Both the position numbers and the translations under genes were made by a program. Under the pieces are notes generated by a model that was not told where the DNA came from, searched no databases, and worked only from the letters and a program-made list of their open reading frames with translations. Shown here one piece after another: positions 1 to 6,902 of a DNA stretch of 27,017 nucleotides. The stretch is from Bacillota bacterium (GTDB lineage: Bacteria; Bacillota; Clostridia; Acetivibrionales; JAFADI01), in assembly GCA_023424965.1 (NCBI GenBank), contig JAFADI010000190.1, forward strand, positions 1 through 27,017, read 5' to 3'. Each line of letters begins with the position of its first letter. Within the stretch, counting starts at the first letter, position 1.

Positions 1-8
1 CAAAACAA

Positions 9-17
9 TGCTATAAT
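9..17 (+). promoter_or_regulatory. Extended -10 promoter for the WYL-like ORF
   Basis: A perfect TATAAT at 12-17 is preceded by TG at 9-10, one base before it, giving an extended -10 element. It lies 22 bases before the ATG at 39. The -35 region would fall outside the window, so only half of the promoter can be seen. Confidence 0.6.
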
Positions 18-38
18 ATCATGTAGAGGGATTTTATT

Positions 39-248
39 ATGGATAACGTTCTGAGACTCTCCCTGGAGCGTGGATGCATTGTCACCATTGTATACCAGGG
101 CCGGGAAATAACCCAAAGAAACATAAAAGTGCTGTCCATGGAAGGCAGCAAGATAAAAGCCCACTGTTACCTGCGGGACCAGATAAGGTCCTTTGACAGG
201 GATCGGATTTTGGCTGCGGATTTTTGCAGGATTAAATCTGCCTATTGA
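39..248 (+). CDS. Small stand-alone WYL-like protein
   Basis: A 69-residue protein. The ATG follows AGAGGGA with suitable spacing, and an extended -10 sits just upstream. The order of its elements resembles the core of a WYL domain: a beta strand with IVYQG, a basic ITQRNIKVL strand, then HCYLRDQIRSFDRDRI, which matches the usual pattern of an arginine-rich strand following a cysteine-tyrosine turn. WYL domains bind ligands or nucleic acids and are usually the C-terminal part of HTH regulators. Here no DNA-binding domain is present and there is no room for one. Short proteins of this kind occur in Firmicutes and their function is not established. The stop codon overlaps the -35 box of the downstream tRNA promoter. 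The gene call is firm; the family assignment is by motif resemblance only. Confidence 0.7.
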   Translation: MDNVLRLSLERGCIVTIVYQGREITQRNIKVLSMEGSKIKAHCYLRDQIRSFDRDRILAADFCRIKSAY

Positions 249-273
249 ATTTTGCGGTTTGGAGGAATATAAT
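245..273 (+). promoter_or_regulatory. Sigma-A promoter of tRNA-Val
   Basis: TTGAAT at 245-250 and TATAAT at 268-273 are separated by exactly 17 bases. The first base of the mature tRNA is at 284, 10 bases after the -10 box, so there is essentially no 5' leader. The -35 box contains the TGA stop codon of the preceding ORF. Confidence 0.8.
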
Positions 274-283
274 AGAAGCACAC

Positions 284-358
284 GGGCGATTAACTCAGTG
301 GGAGAGTGCTACCTTCACACGGTAGAAGTCGAGGGTTCGAGCCCCCCATTGCCCACCA
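284..358 (+). tRNA. tRNA-Val (anticodon CAC)
   Basis: A complete 75-base cloverleaf with encoded CCA. The acceptor arms GGGCGAT and ATTGCCC pair over 7 bp with one G-U, followed by discriminator A and CCA at 356-358. The D stem is ACTC/GAGT. The anticodon stem is CTACC/GGTAG with loop TTCACAC, which places CAC at positions 34-36 and so reads GUG (valine). The variable loop has 5 bases. The T arm is GAGGG-TTCGAGC-CCCCC, with one A-C mismatch at the second T-stem pair. It is an isolated tRNA with its own promoter and terminator. Confidence 0.95.
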
Positions 359-362
359 AATA

Positions 363-400
363 AACAAAAAGGACAAGACGCTATCTTGTTCTTTTTTGTT
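363..400 (+). terminator. Intrinsic terminator after tRNA-Val
   Basis: GGACAAG at 371-377 and CTTGTTC at 385-391 pair with one G-U around a 7-base loop. The stem is extended by the A-rich stretch 363-370 against the T-run 392-400. It starts 5 bases after the tRNA CCA end. The A-rich left arm means it could also work on the opposite strand. Confidence 0.85.
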
Positions 401-472
401 TACTTTAAAGCCGGAAGCAATACCCCAGACCGGGTAACGTTCCCTGTGGATGGGGTGGAAGGAGTGATTATA

Positions 473-1210
473 TTGAAAATAGCTGAGGGATTGGAAATGC
501 TTGAAATACCCTCGAATGTTATGGGAAAGCTCAGTGTCATTTATCCCGTGCTCATTTGGGATAGCGAGAGGGCGGTTCTGGTGGATGCCGGATATCCCGG
601 CCAGCTCGCTCAGATCCGGGAGGCAATTGAGAAAGCGGGAGTACCCTTTGAGAGAGTGGACACGGTGATTCTCACCCACCAGGACATAGACCATATCGGA
701 AGCCTTTCGAGCATCCAAAAGGAACTGCAGGGTAAGGTAAAGGTGTATGCCCATGAAGAAGAGAAACCGTATATCCAGGGGGATAAATGTCCCATTAAGC
801 TGGCCCAGCTTGAGAGCAGGCTGGATTCTTTGCCGGCGGAAATGAAGCTGGTATACGAGAAGCTTAAGTCCGGTTTTCAGAATGCCAAAGCCAAGGTGGA
901 TGAAACCCTGGCCGATGGTGATGAATTGCCCTGCTGCTGCGGAATCAGGGTCATTCATACGCCGGGGCATACCCCCGGGCATATTTCCCTGTACCTCAAA
1001 CACTATAAGCTGCTCATCGCAGGAGACATGCTGGGGGTAGAAAATGGCCGGCTTTCTCTTTCACCCCAGTCCATCAATTTTGACAATGCTTTAAATTTGA
1101 AGTCGGTGAGGAAGCTTGCGGACTACGATATTGAAAAGGTTATCTGCTATCACGGCGGGCTGTATGGTGACGAAGTCAGCCGGCAGCTTAAAGAACTGGC
1201 AAGTGAATAA
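473..1210 (+). CDS. Metallo-beta-lactamase-fold hydrolase
   Basis: A 245-residue protein of the MBL-fold superfamily, probably a soluble cytoplasmic metal-dependent hydrolase of the glyoxalase-II-like group. The metal-binding signature THQDIDHIGSL (HxxxDH type) is clear. It is followed by the HTPGHTPGHISLY segment carrying the third metal histidine, then AGDML with the bridging aspartate, and a late CYHGG histidine. I place the start at TTG 473, which has AAGGAG at 459-464 with 8 bases spacing. The frame stays open back to an ATG at 386, but that would put the first codons inside the tRNA terminator. The substrate cannot be deduced: quorum-signal lactones, thioesters, phosphodiesters and others all occur in the superfamily. 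The gene stands alone between two terminators and no promoter is obvious. Confidence 0.85.
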   Translation: MKIAEGLEMLEIPSNVMGKLSVIYPVLIWDSERAVLVDAGYPGQLAQIREAIEKAGVPFERVDTVILTHQDIDHIGSLSSIQKELQGKVKVYAHEEEKPYIQGDKCPIKLAQLESRLDSLPAEMKLVYEKLKSGFQNAKAKVDETLADGDELPCCCGIRVIHTPGHTPGHISLYLKHYKLLIAGDMLGVENGRLSLSPQSINFDNALNLKSVRKLADYDIEKVICYHGGLYGDEVSRQLKELASE

Positions 1211-1234
1211 GGAGCGTACAGTTTTGTAAAAAGG

Positions 1235-1268
1235 AAATAAATGCGGGGGATGCTGCCGCATTTATTTT
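1235..1268 (+). terminator. Intrinsic terminator after the MBL-fold hydrolase
   Basis: AAATAAATGCGG at 1235-1246 and CCGCATTTATTT at 1256-1267 form a perfect 12-bp stem with a 9-base loop. The stem ends in a T-rich tract of about seven T from 1265. Confidence 0.9.
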
Positions 1269-1298
1269 TTTAGGGCCATTTGCAGAGCAAATCCGGCC

Positions 1299-1335
1299 AA
1301 AAGCGATGGGGTTCGATGCCCGGTCGCTTTTTTTG
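1299..1335 (+). terminator. Second terminator-like hairpin
   Basis: AAAAGCGA at 1299-1306 and TCGCTTTT at 1324-1331 pair, with a possible inner GGG/CCC (1308-1310 with 1319-1321), and are followed by more T to 1335. It lies about 30 bases after the first terminator. It may be a back-up terminator, or a terminator for a short transcript not recognised here. Confidence 0.6.
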
Positions 1336-1390
1336 TGCCGCAAAGAGCAAGAAACGGTGTTCAACAAAACAAATCATTGCTCTACGGTAA

Positions 1391-1418
1391 TGAAATTACA
1401 GTCAGATTTAACTATAAT
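1391..1418 (+). promoter_or_regulatory. Probable promoter of the sugar ABC transporter genes
   Basis: A perfect TATAAT at 1413-1418 lies 46 bases before the permease ATG. The best -35 candidate, TGAAAT at 1391-1396 with 16 bases spacing, is poor. A poor -35 fits a promoter that needs an activator, such as the AraC-type YesN regulator encoded downstream, but this is inference. Confidence 0.55.
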
Positions 1419-1463
1419 AGGAAATGATGAATCCCGCATACATTAATCCAGCAGGAGGGCATA

Positions 1464-2441
1464 ATGGAGCTAGAAGCCGGCGTACAGCAAATCGAAGAAA
1501 CCCGTTGCAAAAAAACCATAAAAGTACATCTGCTGGAGTTCTGGGAACAGCGGGACCTGCAGCTGATGGTAGTTCCATGGATCCTGTTCATTGTCATTTT
1601 CTGCTATGTTCCCATGTACGGGGTCATACTGGCCTTCCAGAACTACAACATGGGGGACCTGCCGGGAGTAAGCCAGTGGGTGGGGGTCAAGCACTTTGTC
1701 CTGTTCTTCCAAAGCACGGAATTCCCCATAATCATGCGGAACACCTTTGCCATCAGCATACTGAAGCTTTTGATCTGTTTTCCTGTTCCCATCATCCTTG
1801 CAATCCTTCTGAATGAGGTCCGCAGGATGAGCTTCAAAAGGACCATACAGACGATTTCTTACCTGCCCCACTTTGTATCCTGGGTTGTTGTGGCCGGACT
1901 CACCTTCGATTTTCTCTCCATCGACGGGGGCGTGGTAAATTCTCTCCTGCAGTATCTGGGCCTTATCAAGGAACCCATTGTGTTCATGGGAGAGCCCGGG
2001 TATTTTTGGGGGATCACCGTCCTGACGGATTTATGGAAAGAGCTTGGCTGGAATGCAATTATTTATATTGCAGCCATCGCCTCCATCAATCCGGAACTGT
2101 ATGAAGCGGCGGAGATCGACGGGGCCGGAAGATTTAATAAAATATGGAACATCACCCTTGTAGGAATCAAGCCCACCATTATCATCCTGTTGATCCTGGC
2201 CATCAGCAATTTGCTGAACGCGGGTTTCGAACAGATACTGATCCTGACCAACAACCTGAACAATTCCTCGGTGCAGGACGTTTCGGAAATCATAGAAACG
2301 TATGTTTACCGGGTGGGAATCAGAGATCTCAGGTATTCCTATGCCACTGCCGCGGGATTGTTCAAATCGGTTTTCTGCATTGTACTGCTCACTGCGGCAA
2401 ACTATACGGCGAAAAAGCTGGGGGAAGAGAGCCTGTGGTAG
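1464..2441 (+). CDS. Carbohydrate ABC transporter permease, LplB-type
   Basis: A 325-residue inner-membrane permease of the binding-protein-dependent transporter family. After a short basic cytoplasmic N-terminus come several hydrophobic segments, beginning with one at about residues 33-53 (WILFIVIFCYVPMYGVILAF). The EAA loop that docks the ATPase is seen as ELYEAAEIDGAGRFNKIW near residue 215. Length and sequence style fit the LplB group, which imports oligosaccharides or complex glycans together with a YtcP partner. The ATG at 1464 follows AGGAGGG. The gene is the first of three transport genes and its YtcP-type partner begins 62 bases downstream. No ATPase gene is nearby. Similar Firmicutes systems are known to borrow a shared ATPase of the MsmX type. 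The substrate is unknown. Confidence 0.93.
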   Translation: MELEAGVQQIEETRCKKTIKVHLLEFWEQRDLQLMVVPWILFIVIFCYVPMYGVILAFQNYNMGDLPGVSQWVGVKHFVLFFQSTEFPIIMRNTFAISILKLLICFPVPIILAILLNEVRRMSFKRTIQTISYLPHFVSWVVVAGLTFDFLSIDGGVVNSLLQYLGLIKEPIVFMGEPGYFWGITVLTDLWKELGWNAIIYIAAIASINPELYEAAEIDGAGRFNKIWNITLVGIKPTIIILLILAISNLLNAGFEQILILTNNLNNSSVQDVSEIIETYVYRVGIRDLRYSYATAAGLFKSVFCIVLLTAANYTAKKLGEESLW

Positions 2442-2503
2442 GGCAGTTCCCGGCGGATGCAGCCGGAGGGTTTATTTACGCTTGAAATGTATGGAGGCTA
2501 GGC

Positions 2504-3388
2504 ATGAAGAAAAAAATGGATTTGTTTGAGGTGATTACAGCTTTCCTGCTTATCATACTGGCATTTTTGATGCTGTACCCCTTTGTGAATACACTGGCGG
2601 TATCATTGAACGAGGCTGGAGATACCGCCAGGGGAGGAATCTATTTTCTGCCCAGACAAATCACCCTTGAAAACTATATTGTGATTTCAAACAATGAAAG
2701 GCTGTACAGGGCTTTTGTTATCACAGTTGCCAGAACCGCCCTGGGCACCTTGCTGAGCGTAATATGTACCGCCATGTTTGCCTACGGCATGTCAAAGGCG
2801 AAGCTTAAGGGCAGAAATTTCTACATGGGTCTGTCCATACTGACCCTGTATTTCAGCGGCGGCCTTATTCCAACCTATTTGCTGATGAAATGGCTCCACC
2901 TGACCAATTCTTTTATGGTCTATGTCATTCCTTATATGATTGGCGTATACAACATGATTATCATGAGGACCTACTTCAAGACCATCCCCGACTCCATGGA
3001 GGAATCGGCCAAAATTGACGGGGCGGGACAGATGACCATCTTTTTTAAGATCATGCTTCCCTTATCAGCACCCATTATTGCCACCATCGGATTGTTTGCG
3101 GCGGTCTTTCACTGGAACCAGTGGTTTGACGCCAGCCTGTATGTCACCGACATCAACCTGAAGCCGCTGCAGACAATTCTTACAGGCATCATCAATTCCC
3201 AGCAGTACCAGGAGGTGTTGGCCCAGGCAGGAGCGGGAGCCACCCAGCTTGACTCCATGAAGATTGTAAATGTACGTTCAATTTCTACTGCCACAATCAT
3301 TGTTTCCGTACTGCCCATCGTGATCATTTATCCCTTTATTCAAAAATACTTCGTAAAAGGCATCATGATCGGGTCGGTAAAAGAATAA
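2504..3388 (+). CDS. Carbohydrate ABC transporter permease, YtcP/AraQ-type
   Basis: A 294-residue inner-membrane permease, the second half of the heterodimeric channel with the upstream LplB-type protein. The N-terminal hydrophobic segment contains MLYPFVNTLAVSLNEA, characteristic of the YtcP branch. The EAA loop appears as DSMEESAKIDGAGQMTIFFK. Hydrophobic segments follow up to the C-terminal IVSVLPIVIIYPFIQKYFVKG, and the last residues GIMIGSVKE are typical of the family's C-terminus. GGAGG at 2493-2497 lies 6 bases before the ATG. The gene ends 54 bases before the binding-protein gene, with no convincing terminator between them, so the three genes are likely co-transcribed. Confidence 0.94.
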   Translation: MKKKMDLFEVITAFLLIILAFLMLYPFVNTLAVSLNEAGDTARGGIYFLPRQITLENYIVISNNERLYRAFVITVARTALGTLLSVICTAMFAYGMSKAKLKGRNFYMGLSILTLYFSGGLIPTYLLMKWLHLTNSFMVYVIPYMIGVYNMIIMRTYFKTIPDSMEESAKIDGAGQMTIFFKIMLPLSAPIIATIGLFAAVFHWNQWFDASLYVTDINLKPLQTILTGIINSQQYQEVLAQAGAGATQLDSMKIVNVRSISTATIIVSVLPIVIIYPFIQKYFVKGIMIGSVKE

Positions 3389-3442
3389 AAAAAAATCCCG
3401 GGGTTGCTTTATAGAACAACTAAAAATTAAAGGAGGATACTT

Positions 3443-5134
3443 ATGTACGGCAAACTGTTTAAGGTTATTACCGCCATGATGCTTGTAATAGCCCTGATCT
3501 TGACTTCTGCCGCAGGCTGTGGCGGAAAAGTGACGGAAAAGGATGCTCAAAAGCCCGCTTCCGAGACCGGCACCCAGGAGGCCAAGCCGGAGGATTCCGG
3601 CAAACCGCCGGTTTACGATACAAAGGAAAAAGTGGATTTCACCGTGTATTGGAACTATAACTGGTGGCCTCTGGAAAAGAACTTTGAAGATACCGAGGTG
3701 GGAAAAGAGCTTGGCAGGATTATGAACTGCCGTTTGACCTATTTGAAGCCCGACGGCGACCCGAAGGAAAAGCTCAATATAATGCTTGCCTCCGACGATC
3801 TGCCGGATGTCATTGTGATGGACAGGGATGCCAACTACCAGAAATTGATCAGCGCCGGCAAGCTGGTGGCGCTGGACGATTACATCGCCAAATATCCGGG
3901 CTACAGGACCCGGGTGGACGCCTCAACCATCAACTTTGCCAAAGTGGAGGGCAAAGCATACTCTCTCCTCAACTGGCCCACCACCTCCAAGCATCCCACC
4001 GGCAACGGAGGCTGGATGGTCAACGAAAAAATTTATAAGGAGATGGGAGCTCCGGAAATTAAGAATCTGGAGGATGTGTACAATTATCTCGTAAAGGTGA
4101 AGGAAAAGAATATCAAAATAAACGGGAAAGATGTTGTCCCGCTGCAGATGGAGGTTGACCAGTTCCTGGGCTTGTGGTTCATATATTTCAGCTGCGGAGG
4201 CGTAGGGACCATCTCCAATGAAGACCTGGTGTATGTGGACAGGGACAAAAACCAGCTGAAATTCGTGTTCACCGATCCAAGGCTGGAGCAGGCCTTGCTT
4301 TTCGCAAACAAGCTGTGGAATGCAGACCTGATAAACAAGGACTATTTTGTTGAGACCTCCCAGCAAAAGGATGACAAGAGGAATTCCGGAAGGCTTGCAG
4401 TATATACCGGAAGCAACGTGGTCAATGAGGCGAGGGACGGAAAACAGGCATGGCAGGCAACGGATAAGGACGCAAGCTATGTTGTCGTCGAGCCTCCGGC
4501 GGGTCCGGGCATGGAGCAAAAGGATGTGAGAAACAACATCTTCAGCAGGCTGGGCTGGAATTCCATCTGCATTACCAGGAAGGCCAAAAATCCCGAAAGA
4601 ATATTTCAGGTATTTGACTACATTGCCTCCGACGAAGGGCAGCTTCTGACCTTCCATGGTCCGAAAGGAGTGCTGCGGGATGAACTGGATGAGAAGGGCT
4701 ATCCCATCATAAAGAAAAACCGCTCCGATTTGTCCGATGAAGAACGCAAGGTCCTTGCCGCAGAGCGCTATTCACTTCCCGGAATGTCGGAATGGGTGGA
4801 CTTGAGCAAGGTTGCGGCCGACAACAGAAGGCCCCTGGAGCAGAGGGACCCGGTTATTCAGGCACAGGCAAAGATCACCTGGAATCATTCCGTCGACATA
4901 ACGGAATTCCAGGGCATCTTTACAGACCCCACTACGGACGAAGGCATCATCCACCAGAAGTGCAAGGACCTGGTGAAGAAGATGCTGCCGAAGATCATCA
5001 TGGCAAAGGATGAAGCCGAAGCCAGGAAGCTCATCAAGGAAACTGCGGATCAGGCTTATAAAATCGGCTTTGAAAAGGTGGAAAACTATAAGACCAAAAT
5101 ATGGCTGGAAAACAAAAAGGTTCTCGGCCAATAA
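3443..5134 (+). CDS. Extracellular solute-binding lipoprotein of the sugar ABC transporter
   Basis: A 563-residue family-1-type extracellular solute-binding protein, long as in the LplA-like group that binds oligosaccharides. It has a lipoprotein signal peptide: basic start MYGKLFK, a hydrophobic core, and a lipobox ending AAGC, which makes Cys26 the likely lipidated residue. A linker rich in K, E, P and S (about residues 29-55) would tether it to the outer face of the membrane. The region ASDDLPDVIVMDRDANYQKLISAGKLVALDDYI is the typical hinge-proximal core of these proteins. AAAGGAGG precedes the ATG. It should deliver substrate to the two upstream permeases. Being the third gene, it may be expressed more strongly, as is usual for binding proteins, but no internal promoter was seen. 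Confidence 0.94.
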   Translation: MYGKLFKVITAMMLVIALILTSAAGCGGKVTEKDAQKPASETGTQEAKPEDSGKPPVYDTKEKVDFTVYWNYNWWPLEKNFEDTEVGKELGRIMNCRLTYLKPDGDPKEKLNIMLASDDLPDVIVMDRDANYQKLISAGKLVALDDYIAKYPGYRTRVDASTINFAKVEGKAYSLLNWPTTSKHPTGNGGWMVNEKIYKEMGAPEIKNLEDVYNYLVKVKEKNIKINGKDVVPLQMEVDQFLGLWFIYFSCGGVGTISNEDLVYVDRDKNQLKFVFTDPRLEQALLFANKLWNADLINKDYFVETSQQKDDKRNSGRLAVYTGSNVVNEARDGKQAWQATDKDASYVVVEPPAGPGMEQKDVRNNIFSRLGWNSICITRKAKNPERIFQVFDYIASDEGQLLTFHGPKGVLRDELDEKGYPIIKKNRSDLSDEERKVLAAERYSLPGMSEWVDLSKVAADNRRPLEQRDPVIQAQAKITWNHSVDITEFQGIFTDPTTDEGIIHQKCKDLVKKMLPKIIMAKDEAEARKLIKETADQAYKIGFEKVENYKTKIWLENKKVLGQ

Positions 5135-5153
5135 ACACCGTTATCCCCTGGGA

Positions 5154-5187
5154 GCTGCAGATGGAAAGGCATCTGCAGCCCTTTTCC
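5154..5187 (+). terminator. Intrinsic terminator after the binding-protein gene
   Basis: GCTGCAGATG at 5154-5163 and CATCTGCAGC at 5170-5179 form a perfect 10-bp stem with a 6-base loop, 19 bases after the stop codon. The T-run is short (four T), so some read-through into the regulator genes is possible. Confidence 0.75.
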
Positions 5188-5247
5188 GTTTCCATATTTA
5201 AATTTGTACCGGAGGACGGGGGAATTCATGTAAATCACCCGGGAATA

Positions 5248-5256
5248 TGCTAAAAT
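5248..5256 (+). promoter_or_regulatory. Extended -10 promoter of the two-component genes
   Basis: TAAAAT at 5251-5256 is preceded by TG at 5248-5249, forming an extended -10 element, 31 bases before the ATG at 5288. No good -35 hexamer is found at the expected distance. Confidence 0.5.
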
Positions 5257-5287
5257 AGTACTAAATATACAATGATTGGAGAATTGT

Positions 5288-6901
5288 ATGTTCAAGCTGT
5301 TGATTGTGGATGATGAGACCCTGGACCGGGAGGGAATAAGGGACCAGTTTCAATGGGATAAGCTGGGGATTACAGGTGTTGAGACTGCAAGGAACGGTTT
5401 TGAGGCCCTGGAAATCATGGCCCGGTACCAACCGGATATCCTGATTTCCGACGTCAAGATGCCGGGAATGAATGGCCTGGACCTTGCCGCCAGGGCCATA
5501 GAACTTGTTCCCCTGTTAAAAATCATTTTTATCAGCGGCTATGATGATTTCGAATTTGTCAAAAGCGCGCTGAAAATAAATGCTTACGAGTATATATTAA
5601 AGCCCGTGGACGACAATGAACTGCTCAGAGCCTTAAAACAGGCGGTAAGCGAGCGGCTGCAGGAGATAAGGCATGAGGAGGAAAACCGGCGGCTCCTGGA
5701 CAAGGTCAACGAGGGAAAAGAATTGCTGAGAAACAGGTTTCTCAATGATCTGGTTTACGGAACCGTGGAGAAAAGCCTCCTGTGGAGCAGCATTGCCTCG
5801 CTGGACATCAATATACAGGAGGGACGTTATTGCGTTCTTCTGTGTGAAATCGACGACAGCAGGACATTGTATGAAACCCTTTCAGCAACTGAATTTGAAA
5901 AAATGGCCAAGGGGATCACCACGGCCATAAGAAATCTGAAAAATCATATGTTTTATATTGAGCCTTTCCAGTTGGACCAGGCCAGGTATGCGGTGATCCT
6001 CAGCTGCAACAGCTATGTGGATATGACTGCTGTGCCGGAAAACATAAAATCCCTGTCAAAGGACATGATTGATGACGTTTCAGAGAAGTTCGGCATAAGC
6101 ATGACCGTTGGAATAGGCAGAACCGTCGAGTCCATGGAGGAGCTTGGCCTTTCCTATGATGAGGGCTGCCGGGCCCTGGACCAGAAGATGTATGCGGGGA
6201 AAGGAACCGTCCTGTTCTACCGTCCAAAAACCAGCCTCAGGGAAGGCACCGTGGATGTGCAAAAGGTTGCGGAGCAATTGACGCAGTGCATAAGAAGCCG
6301 CGACATAAACAGGGCCTGCAGCTTTCTGGACTATTTCTTTGACAGTATGGAAACGGGGAGCATGCTTGACGGCAAATATGTACAGAACTGCTGCATCAAC
6401 ATCATAAGCCGCATTGAAATCCTCCTTCTGGACATGAATGAGAAAATGGAAGACATTTTCGGAGAGCAGGTCCTGTTGTGGGATAAGCTTTTACGGTTTG
6501 AAACCATCCTGGACATCAGGCAATGGATGAAAAATGTGCTCCGGGCCATCGTTGAACACCTTGAAAACAAGAATGAAAGGAAGAACCGGAAAATTGTCGA
6601 GGCGGTCCTCCAATACATCGAAGCCAACTATTCAAAAGAAATTACCCTGAAGGACATCGCCTTGCAATTGTACTATTCCCCCAATTATCTCGGCGCCCTG
6701 TTTAAGGATGAGGTGGGACAGGGATTTTCCGAGTATCTGACAGAGTATAGAATGAAAAAGGCGGCGGGATTTATCAAGCGCCCCGATCTGAAAATGTATG
6801 AAATCGCCTACAGTGTCGGCTATAAAAACATACCGTCGTTTATAAACCAGTTCAAACAAAGCCACGGCATGACGCCGACGGAGTACAGGGAAAGGTATTA
6901 G
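5288..6901 (+). CDS. YesN-type response regulator with AraC DNA-binding domain
   Basis: A 537-residue cytoplasmic transcription regulator. The N-terminal receiver domain (about 1-120) has the acidic pocket D8-D9, the phospho-acceptor D55 in SDVKMPGMNG, and the conserved lysine in YILKPVDDNE. A central region of about 300 residues, typical of the YesN group, follows. The C-terminal 100 residues form an AraC/XylS double helix-turn-helix: ITLKDIALQLYYSPNYLGALF, then a second helix pair ending SFINQFKQSHGMTPTEYRE. I choose ATG 5288 because TTGGAGA lies just upstream; the frame also has a TTG at 5276. The cognate kinase gene starts one base after this gene ends. Regulators of this type usually control a neighbouring carbohydrate ABC transporter, and here that is directly upstream. 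Confidence 0.94.
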   Translation: MFKLLIVDDETLDREGIRDQFQWDKLGITGVETARNGFEALEIMARYQPDILISDVKMPGMNGLDLAARAIELVPLLKIIFISGYDDFEFVKSALKINAYEYILKPVDDNELLRALKQAVSERLQEIRHEEENRRLLDKVNEGKELLRNRFLNDLVYGTVEKSLLWSSIASLDINIQEGRYCVLLCEIDDSRTLYETLSATEFEKMAKGITTAIRNLKNHMFYIEPFQLDQARYAVILSCNSYVDMTAVPENIKSLSKDMIDDVSEKFGISMTVGIGRTVESMEELGLSYDEGCRALDQKMYAGKGTVLFYRPKTSLREGTVDVQKVAEQLTQCIRSRDINRACSFLDYFFDSMETGSMLDGKYVQNCCINIISRIEILLLDMNEKMEDIFGEQVLLWDKLLRFETILDIRQWMKNVLRAIVEHLENKNERKNRKIVEAVLQYIEANYSKEITLKDIALQLYYSPNYLGALFKDEVGQGFSEYLTEYRMKKAAGFIKRPDLKMYEIAYSVGYKNIPSFINQFKQSHGMTPTEYRERY

Positions 6902-6902
6902 G

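Noticed and set aside
386..472. Upstream ATG extension of the MBL hydrolase
   Set aside because: The first codons fall in the tRNA terminator and the extra residues do not resemble the family. A good ribosome binding site precedes the TTG at 473.
290..1003. 237-codon minus-strand frame overlapping the tRNA and the MBL hydrolase
   Set aside because: It includes antisense of the tRNA and terminator and opposes a gene with clear metal-binding motifs.
1307..1323. GGGGTTCGATGCCC resembling a tRNA T-arm
   Set aside because: The stem pairs poorly beyond 3 bp and no acceptor, D or anticodon arm is found around it; it is the loop part of a terminator-like hairpin.
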